From contig CAZTVF010000077.1 of assembly GCA_964616985.1 (NCBI GenBank), positions 1 through 26,039 on the forward strand: a stretch of DNA of 26,039 nucleotides. Reading direction: 5' to 3'. Under the pieces are notes generated by a model, which saw only the letters and a list, made by a program, of their open reading frames with translations, ran no database searches and was not told the origin of the DNA. The position numbers and the translations under genes are program-made. Below, in pieces: positions 1 through 5,183 of the stretch (position 1 is its first letter; each line of letters opens with the position of its first letter). Source of the DNA: CAZTVF01 sp964616985 (GTDB lineage Bacteria; Planctomycetota; Phycisphaerae; SM23-33).

Positions 1-66
1 GATCATACCGCGCCATATCAGGAATCGCAACTGCATCCGGGAAATCCGGGATTAGGAGGCTCTTTG

Positions 67-738
67 ATGAAGAAGATCATGCTGCTCGCGTTCGTATCGT
101 CGTTAGTCGTATCGTTGTTCGGTAGCCAGGCGATGGCGGACATAGTCGTCAATGTCCATTTCTCTAACCAGGCTACCTATACGGGGGCGGCCGTTGTCGG
201 TAACGCCGGCGACGTCTGGAACCGGATGGGGAACTCCGGTGGGACAGGCGTTGCGTTGGTTAGCCCCACCGGCGCCAGCACCAGCGTGAAAATCACGTGG
301 ATGTCGCAGATCTGGGATGGTTCCGGGTCGGGGTTCCTCGGCGGCCCCTATGCGAATCTCATGCGTAGTTACCTCGCCACCTATAGCTCCGGCAGTCTGG
401 CTCTTTCAGGCCTCGCCCCCGATACGGACTATGCGCTGTATCTCTATTCGCAGGGCGATTTCGCGGCCACTGGGCGCAAAACCGGCTTCACCGTGAACGG
501 CCTGTCCGATGTCACGACAGCCGCCCAAGCGAACGCCAGCACATTCATCAATGACCAGAACTACCTAGTGATGAACGTGGTCTCGGATTCGTTCGGTGTG
601 CTGAACATCGCCTATAACACGGTCACCAGCGAGGCCGACCTCAACGGGCTGCAACTGGTCTCCGTTCCCGAGCCTGCCACAATGTCTCTGCTGGCTTTGG
701 GCGGCATCGCCCTGATCCGCCGTAGAAGCAAGAAGTAA
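67..738 (+). CDS. PEP-CTERM sorting domain protein, secreted
   Basis: The product is a 223-residue exported protein. It begins with a signal peptide (about residues 1-24, ending SQAMA before DIVVNV) and ends with a PEP-CTERM tail: the VPEPAT motif, a short hydrophobic helix (MSLLALGGIALI) and a basic RRRSKK end. In known systems this tail is recognised by exosortase and anchors or sorts the protein to the envelope or extracellular matrix. The middle is rich in Gly, Ser, Thr and aromatic residues, as expected of a beta-sandwich surface domain; I do not recognise a specific fold. ATG 67 is preferred to TTG 64 because AGGAGG at 54-59 is 7 nt upstream of 67. A strong terminator follows at 761-797, so the gene is probably monocistronic or the last of a unit that starts before the window. 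No exosortase gene is in the window. Confidence 0.9.
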   Translation: MKKIMLLAFVSSLVVSLFGSQAMADIVVNVHFSNQATYTGAAVVGNAGDVWNRMGNSGGTGVALVSPTGASTSVKITWMSQIWDGSGSGFLGGPYANLMRSYLATYSSGSLALSGLAPDTDYALYLYSQGDFAATGRKTGFTVNGLSDVTTAAQANASTFINDQNYLVMNVVSDSFGVLNIAYNTVTSEADLNGLQLVSVPEPATMSLLALGGIALIRRRSKK

Positions 739-760
739 TCGACGTCTCATAGCTCTCTGC

Positions 761-797
761 CATAGCCCCGGTCCTCGAAGGATCGGGGCTATGTTTT
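761..797 (+). terminator. Rho-independent terminator of the PEP-CTERM gene
   Basis: A perfect 10-bp inverted repeat (CATAGCCCCG at 761-770, CGGGGCTATG at 784-793) forms a hairpin with a loop of about 13 nt and runs straight into TTTT. It lies 22 nt after the PEP-CTERM stop codon. Confidence 0.85.
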
Positions 798-974
798 GCG
801 CGCGGCGTGCTTGGCATGATCCGGTGACTCAGCAGTGCAGACTCCGGGGACGCCCTTGATGACAGGGACCCCCACCTAGCCTGTATACTTTCAGCGGCCG
901 ACGTTTCGCTCGGCGGTGCGGGACCGGGCAGCGTGGGCCGGCCGAAAGAGCCGCGACGCATGCCCGCCAGGTGC
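798..974. other. Gap without a gene; possible structured transcript
   Basis: I see no convincing coding region on either strand. A TATACT hexamer at 884-889 has ATGACA at 859-864 upstream, but the spacer is long (19 nt). The GC-rich segment after it can fold: GGGCAGCGT (926-934) pairs with ACGCATGCCC (956-965) apart from one bulged base. It has none of the hallmark sequences of SRP RNA, RNase P RNA or tmRNA that I know. A small RNA is possible but unproven. Confidence 0.25.
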
Positions 975-1012
975 AAAATAGAAACACCCGGTCCTGCGGT
1001 GGGCCGGGTGTT
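975..1012 (-). terminator. Terminator of efp
   Basis: A 12-bp stem (983-994 pairing with 1001-1012, one G-T wobble) sits about 30 nt after the efp stop. On the minus strand it is followed by a U-rich tail (TTTCTATTTT). Confidence 0.75.
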
Positions 1013-1040
1013 CGATAGATGCGATTGTAGTGCTGGAGGG

Positions 1041-1598
1041 CTACGCGCGGCTGAGGTATTCGCCCGTGCGGGTGTCGACCTTCACCTTGGTGCCGTTCTC
1101 GACGAACGGGGGCACCTTGATGTGCGCGCCGCCCTCGCAGAGGGCTTCCTTCGTCTGGTTAGTGGCCGTGGCGCCCTTGATGCCCGGCGGCGTGTCGATG
1201 ACGGTCAGCTCGACGGTAAACGGCAGTTCGACCGTGATGGGCTTGTCGTCCACGAACGCGACCTGCAGCGGGATGTTGGGCGTCAGGTACACGGCCTGGT
1301 CGCCGATGAGTTCCAGCGGCAGTTCGATCTGCTCGTAGGTGGTCGGGTCCATGACGACGTGGCACTTGGCGTCGCTGTACATATACTCCATCGCCTTGTG
1401 TTCCATCATCGCCTGCTCGAAGCCTTCGTCCGTGCGATAGCGGTCTTCGATCAGCTGGCCGGTCTTGATGTTCTTGAGCTTGATGACCTGGTAGCTGCGC
1501 CAATTGCCCTTGGCCACCTTCTGGTTGTCCACGCATACCCAGAGGCTGTCTTTGTGGTTCACGGCCATGCCACGCCGAAGATCGATTGCCTTAATCAT
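1041..1598 (-). CDS. efp: Elongation factor P
   Basis: EF-P (185 residues, the normal length) binds ribosomes stalled on consecutive prolines, between the P and E sites, and promotes peptide bond formation. All three domains are visible: the N-terminal KOW-like domain (1-65, with KLKNIKTGQLIE), the middle OB domain (66-125) and the C-terminal OB domain with the family signature around IDTPPGIKGATA and the ending VKVDTRTGEYLSR. The tip loop of domain I reads VAKGNWRSY (residues 28-36). The usual form is KPGKGxA, whose lysine is modified. In my alignment that lysine position is Asn32, so the loop belongs to a divergent EF-P type. GGAG lies 11 nt upstream of ATG. The gene stands alone with its own promoter (1643-1670) and terminator (975-1012). 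Confidence 0.95.
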   Translation of the reverse strand: MIKAIDLRRGMAVNHKDSLWVCVDNQKVAKGNWRSYQVIKLKNIKTGQLIEDRYRTDEGFEQAMMEHKAMEYMYSDAKCHVVMDPTTYEQIELPLELIGDQAVYLTPNIPLQVAFVDDKPITVELPFTVELTVIDTPPGIKGATATNQTKEALCEGGAHIKVPPFVENGTKVKVDTRTGEYLSRA

Positions 1599-1642
1599 GC
1601 CTGCCTATCTCCAATATCTCTGAAAGTTATTACGAAGGGTTG

Positions 1643-1670
1643 ATTCTAGCAGTTTCCTCCGCGAATGCAA
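1643..1670 (-). promoter_or_regulatory. Sigma70-type promoter of efp
   Basis: Read on the minus strand, TTGCAT (1665-1670) and TAGAAT (1643-1648) are separated by 16 nt. Predicted initiation near 1636 gives a leader of about 38 nt before the efp ATG. Confidence 0.6.
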
Positions 1671-1732
1671 GGCGCTGCGATCCGCTTTCGGCAATCGCAT
1701 TCCCACATCCCGCCAGACGCCCGCGTTACTAT

Positions 1733-2902
1733 CTACATCCCCTGGCGGCCGTGGAGGCGATAGTGGTTCAGCCCCTCGGCCAGTGCCAGGATGTTGTCGC
1801 GGCTGGTGCCCGGGGCGATGCTGCTGCTGGCGCCAAGAATCAGGCCCCGCCGCGGCCCCGCCGCCACCAGCCAGCGGAGCTGGTCCCTGACGTCCTGCAC
1901 CGTGCCGAATGGCAGCGTCCGTGTCACCGACACTCCGGCGAAAATCAGCAGTTCGCCGCCGTCGCGGGCCTTCAAGCGGCAGATCCGCTCGTAGTCCATG
2001 CCATCTTCGTACTGGAAGCCCTGAAAGCCCGACACGCCGCACTCAATCAGCCGAGGCACCATCTGCATGAGGTTCCCGTCGCAGTGCCAGATCAGCCGAA
2101 CGCCCGCTTCCAGCAGCGGCTGGATGCTGCGGGCGAAGTGCGGAAACCAGATGCGATCGAGGCTCTGGATGTCCACCAGCGTGCCGCGAGAATCGGCCAT
2201 GTCGTGATCCAGCCGCACCATCCGCGGCAGGCCGCCCTGCACGATCGCCTGGGCCGCCTGGCGATTCACCAGCGACGCCAGGTCCGCCTGCCGCGAGAAC
2301 TCCCGCTCGATCACCTCCGGGTACAGAGCGTAGGCCATGAAGTAGTTCTCGTACCCGTAGGCGTAGTAGCCGAGGGAAGGCATGCACTGAAAACCGTTGT
2401 AGGGAAGCTTCAGGATGTCGGCGCCCAGTAGCCGCTGCATTCGGCACTCGCCCTCGATGAGATCTTCCACTCGCTGCGACTGGCCGTCCGCAAACTGGGC
2501 GATCTGGCGGGCTATGCGGGGCATCGTCACCTTCTCCATATGCTCGATCACGGCCTCGGGCGAGTCGATCACCATGCCATCGACAACGATCTGCTGCGCG
2601 CCGGTCGTCGCGCCGCGGGCGGTGCAGGAATCATATCCGTCCTGCTCCATGCTCAAGGGGTTGCCGGCGAGGTACTGGTCGATCGTGCAGCACCCGCAGC
2701 GCGCCTGGAACTGGAGGTAGATGGCGTCGGCATTGTCCCGGTAGTCGCTGGCGGGGTGCCCGGCGAGCTGCGCCAGGAACGGGTAATCCATCACGTGCAC
2801 CATCCACGTCGGGATGCCCGTCGTTTCCTTCATCGCCAGGGTATCCAGGGCCATCTGCGCCCGCCGCCCCCACGTGCCGTTGAATTGCTCGAAGCCTGCC
2901 AT
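1733..2902 (-). CDS. Uroporphyrinogen decarboxylase / MtaA-like methyltransferase family protein
   Basis: The protein has 389 residues and the fold of the URO-D family, which includes haem-pathway decarboxylases and the cobalamin-dependent methyltransferases MtaA, MtbA and CmuA. Support comes from the C-terminal half: a TIM-barrel-like arrangement with WHCDGN (His273, Cys274), the counterpart of the metal-binding HxCG region of methyltransferase members, then GASSSIAPGTSRDN near 358-370, a typical last-strand motif. Substrate and reaction cannot be named. The reading frame stays open far upstream, but the start is placed at ATG 2902 because AAAGG is 7 nt before it and the upstream part lies antisense to the divergent homologue. 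It shares an 87-bp gap with its divergent relative at 2990, so the two may be co-regulated. It is probably not HemE: the N-terminal HemE signature is absent and the pair is divergent from each other. Confidence 0.85.
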   Translation of the reverse strand: MAGFEQFNGTWGRRAQMALDTLAMKETTGIPTWMVHVMDYPFLAQLAGHPASDYRDNADAIYLQFQARCGCCTIDQYLAGNPLSMEQDGYDSCTARGATTGAQQIVVDGMVIDSPEAVIEHMEKVTMPRIARQIAQFADGQSQRVEDLIEGECRMQRLLGADILKLPYNGFQCMPSLGYYAYGYENYFMAYALYPEVIEREFSRQADLASLVNRQAAQAIVQGGLPRMVRLDHDMADSRGTLVDIQSLDRIWFPHFARSIQPLLEAGVRLIWHCDGNLMQMVPRLIECGVSGFQGFQYEDGMDYERICRLKARDGGELLIFAGVSVTRTLPFGTVQDVRDQLRWLVAAGPRRGLILGASSSIAPGTSRDNILALAEGLNHYRLHGRQGM

Positions 2903-2929
2903 ATGCGAACCTTTCAGAAAAACAGACCG

Positions 2930-2958
2930 TTGACCGCCGCTCGCCGCGCGGCCATAGT
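2930..2958 (+). promoter_or_regulatory. Candidate promoter of the plus-strand URO-D-like gene
   Basis: TTGACC (2930-2935) and CATAGT (2953-2958) are spaced by 17 nt in the gap between the divergent URO-D-like genes. Initiation near 2966 would leave a leader of about 24 nt. A TACTAT on the opposite strand in the same region could serve the other gene, without a clear -35. Confidence 0.45.
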
Positions 2959-2989
2959 AAAGCGATATTCTGCATGGAAGGCCAGCCCA

Positions 2990-4084
2990 ATGCAAACGTC
3001 GAAACAAGCCGTCGATAACCTCCTTCGTCACCGCCCGGCCGACCGCATCCCCTTCGTCGAGAACATCTGGCACGACACGCTGCGGGCCTGGCTGGACCAG
3101 GGCTACCCGCGTAACGACAAGGGCAATGCCGTCGACCCCACCGACCACTTCGGCTTCGACCTTGCCGGCGTGGGCGGCTGGTTCGACTGCCTGCCACTGC
3201 GCGGGCATTCGGAAATGGTCGAGGAGACGGCCGAGTGGAAGGTCACCCGCAACGGCGCCGGCGCGTCGCTCAAGTACTGGAAGAGCAAGTCCGGCACGCC
3301 CGAGCACGTCGACTTCCGCATGACCAGCCGCGACGTCTGGGACCGCGACTATCGCCCGCACGTGCTGGCCGTCAACCGCGATCGCCTCGACATCAAGAGC
3401 GCGAAGGAAACGCTCGCCTATCGCCGCGGGCAAAGTATCTTCGCGTTCTACGGCCACCTGTTCCTGTGGGAGAACATGCGGCAGAGCATGGGCGACGTGT
3501 GCATGTTCGAAAGCCTGCTGCTGGATCCGGCGTGGATTCACGACTACAACCGCGTCTACACCGACTTCTGGATCAACCACTACCGCGTGCTGGTGGCCGA
3601 GGCGGGCGTGCCCGACGGCTTCTACGTGTATGAGGACCTGGGGTATCGCAACGGCCTGTTTTGCTCGCCGAAGGTGTACGAGGAACTGATCTTCCCGTAC
3701 TACCGCGAGCTGGTGGCGTTCTTCCACGGCTACGGCGTGCCGGTGTTTCTGCACTCGTGCGGCCGCGTGACCGACGCGCTGCCGCTGATCGCCGCGGCCG
3801 GGTTTGACGGCCTGGACCCGATGGAGCGCAAGGCCGGCTGCGAGCCCTTCGACTTCGCCGACGGCTTCGGCGATAAGCTCGTGCTTCGCGGCGGCCTCGA
3901 CGCCCGTGTGCTGGAATCCGGCGACCGCGCCCTGATCAAGCGTGAGGTCATCACGCTGCTGGACGGCATGAAGAAACGCGGCGGCCGCTACATCTTCTCC
4001 TCCGACCACTCGCTCTCCACCAACGTCCGTTACGCCGATTACCAATACGCCGTGGAAGTGTATCGCGAGAACATGATGATGTGA
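2990..4084 (+). CDS. Uroporphyrinogen decarboxylase / MtaA-like methyltransferase family protein
   Basis: This second URO-D-family protein has 364 residues. It contains FLHSCGRV (His255, Cys257, Gly258), the HxCG motif that binds zinc in MtaA-type corrinoid methyltransferases. It also has the acidic motif YVYEDLGYRNG (213-222), LDPMERKAGCE (275-285) and the closing SSDHSLSTNV (337-345), all usual for this group. The reaction is probably transfer of a methyl group or handling of a small C1-like substrate, but the substrate is unknown. ATG 2990 has GGAAGG 8 nt upstream; an upstream-extended frame is rejected. It ends 2 nt before the inverted repeat of the adjacent cassette, so the cassette may have displaced its original terminator. 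No corrinoid protein gene is nearby, which leaves the methyltransferase role open. Confidence 0.87.
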   Translation: MQTSKQAVDNLLRHRPADRIPFVENIWHDTLRAWLDQGYPRNDKGNAVDPTDHFGFDLAGVGGWFDCLPLRGHSEMVEETAEWKVTRNGAGASLKYWKSKSGTPEHVDFRMTSRDVWDRDYRPHVLAVNRDRLDIKSAKETLAYRRGQSIFAFYGHLFLWENMRQSMGDVCMFESLLLDPAWIHDYNRVYTDFWINHYRVLVAEAGVPDGFYVYEDLGYRNGLFCSPKVYEELIFPYYRELVAFFHGYGVPVFLHSCGRVTDALPLIAAAGFDGLDPMERKAGCEPFDFADGFGDKLVLRGGLDARVLESGDRALIKREVITLLDGMKKRGGRYIFSSDHSLSTNVRYADYQYAVEVYRENMMM

Positions 4085-4086
4085 CT

Positions 4087-4128
4087 CCCCGGCATGGTCA
4101 CTTCAGTGACCCATGAACCCGGACGAAC
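4087..4128 (+). repeat. Left 42-bp inverted repeat of the cassette
   Basis: It starts CCCCGGCATGG and contains the short palindrome GGTCACT-TC-AGTGACC at 4096-4111. The same core, CACTTCAGTG, recurs in the other palindromes of this gap, so the terminal repeats and the REP-like units look related. Confidence 0.9.
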
Positions 4129-4223
4129 ACCGGATGCGGCGTCGCGACACCGCGCCTCCGGGGTGCGCAACCAGTGGCACGGCGCCGATGCTGTCATCTG
4201 GGTCCCGTGGGAGATCGCTGAGA

Positions 4224-4385
4224 TTAGCCCGGCACTTCAGTGCTGGGTTTGGGGGCGATCCGGTGCATCTGAGTCCCGTAGGGACGACTGAAACGTTTCA
4301 ATCGTCCCTACGGGACTTACCATCAGGGGCCCCGGAAATCCAAGCACTGAAGTACTGGGCTACACTCGGTCGTCCCTACGGGACG
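4224..4385. repeat. REP-like palindrome cluster (BIME-like)
   Basis: Two inverted copies of a unit (about 4224-4247 and 4341-4363) carry the core GCACTTCAGTGC or a near match flanked by AGCCC/GGGCT. Between them is an almost perfect 46-bp palindrome at 4272-4317, whose arms (AGTCCCGTAGGGACGA plus TGAAAC) differ at one position. A further half-copy, TCGTCCCTACGGGAC, lies at 4370-4384, and a degenerate one near 4202. Such clusters are typical of REP elements moved by Y1-type transposases. None is coding. Confidence 0.8.
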
Positions 4386-4393
4386 CGACTTGC

Positions 4394-5110
4394 TTACATC
4401 GTGAAAGGCACCGTTCCCGAATACCGGGCTTCGCGCTCCCAGATCATCGCGTCCAGGAGCCTGGGGGACAGCTTTGGGTACTCCGACTGGAGCGACTTGG
4501 TCACTTCAGTCAGTAACCAAAGAGCCTGCGACTGCGTCACTGCCGCCCCGTTGAGACTGCGGGAAACGAACCTTTGCACCATCCGGTCCGCCTTGATCAA
4601 GTCGTCCCGGCCGATCATCATGAGGAAGTAATCCATGGAAAGACACTGGCCAGGGATCATTCGTATGCGCCTGCAGAAACGGTCGCTATCGATGATCTTG
4701 CCTACGTCAGCGTTGGTCTCCACACCGAATTGCTGGACTATTCTGGCGAACTTCATCGCGGCTTCCGACTTGAGGATGCCACTGGCGGCGCTGGTGCGCT
4801 GGCGATTCTGGTAAACGCTCTTCGCCATCTCTTCCGCCCCAAGGCGGTCCGCAATCTCCAAGAAAGCAGATACACTCTGCTCTTCCACGGTCGGGTCTTT
4901 CCCAGTCTCTTGCAGTACGTATGCCCGGTACCGATCCATCACCCTGACCACAATCTTCTCAAAGCTGGCGTTGATCGAGAAGACAGCGTGGATGATGGTG
5001 ACCGGCAGGCTGCGGTAAGCGAAGTATTCGCCCTTGGCATACGAACCAGACCAGTCGAGATTCTGTCTGCATTGCGCGACAACTTGGTCGATTTGGCTCT
5101 TTTCGTACAT
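4394..5110 (-). CDS. Hypothetical protein resembling HhH-GPD DNA glycosylases
   Basis: The protein has 238 residues and no signal peptide or membrane segment, so it is probably cytoplasmic. I do not know a named function. Around residues 153-184 (from ATG 5110) it reads IPGQCLSMDYFLMMIGRDD followed by LIKADRMVQRFV. This has the shape of the helix-hairpin-helix plus Gly/Pro-Asp region of HhH-GPD base-excision glycosylases, with the Asp of KADRMV in the place of the catalytic Asp; there is no iron-sulphur cluster cysteine set. ATG 5110 is chosen because AAGGAG is 6 nt upstream; the in-frame ATG at 5116 would abut the ribosome site. Its base composition seems less GC-rich than the neighbours, and it is the only gene inside the inverted-repeat cassette, which suggests acquisition. 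The DNA-repair reading is tentative. Confidence 0.75.
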   Translation of the reverse strand: MYEKSQIDQVVAQCRQNLDWSGSYAKGEYFAYRSLPVTIIHAVFSINASFEKIVVRVMDRYRAYVLQETGKDPTVEEQSVSAFLEIADRLGAEEMAKSVYQNRQRTSAASGILKSEAAMKFARIVQQFGVETNADVGKIIDSDRFCRRIRMIPGQCLSMDYFLMMIGRDDLIKADRMVQRFVSRSLNGAAVTQSQALWLLTEVTKSLQSEYPKLSPRLLDAMIWEREARYSGTVPFTM

Positions 5111-5139
5111 CCCCATCTCCTTCTAAGCGACACTACGTG

Positions 5140-5181
5140 GTTCATCCGGGTTCATGGGTCACTGAAGTGACCATGCCGGGG
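5140..5181 (-). repeat. Right 42-bp inverted repeat of the cassette
   Basis: This is the reverse complement of 4087-4128 at 41 of 42 positions. It starts 29 nt upstream of the cassette gene's ATG and ends 2 nt from the HEAT gene stop. Confidence 0.9.
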
Positions 5182-5183
5182 GG

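Larger units (their letters stand above)
4087..5181. mobile_element. Cassette bounded by 42-bp inverted repeats, no transposase
   Basis: The two ends, 4087-4128 and 5140-5181, are inverted copies of each other over 42 bp with one mismatch (cytosine at 4124 against its partner). Between them lie a REP-like palindrome cluster and one gene (4394-5110, minus). The element occupies the whole space between the stop of the URO-D-like gene (4084) and the stop of the HEAT gene (5184), with only 2 nt left on each side. No transposase or integrase is encoded, so it would need to be mobilised in trans, for example by a REP-associated tyrosine transposase. I see no obvious target-site duplication. The mobile nature is inference; the repeats are directly visible. 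Confidence 0.6.

Noticed and set aside
859..975. SRP RNA, RNase P RNA or tmRNA in the gap
   Set aside because: The diagnostic conserved sequences of these RNAs are absent.
2903..4045. Upstream extension of the minus-strand URO-D-like gene into a much longer open frame
   Set aside because: The extension lies antisense to a clear URO-D-family gene, has shadow-like composition, and ATG 2902 has its own ribosome site.
4498..4517. GGTCACTTCAGT within the cassette gene as another REP copy
   Set aside because: The palindrome is broken and it lies in coding sequence; chance similarity or an old relic cannot be told apart.
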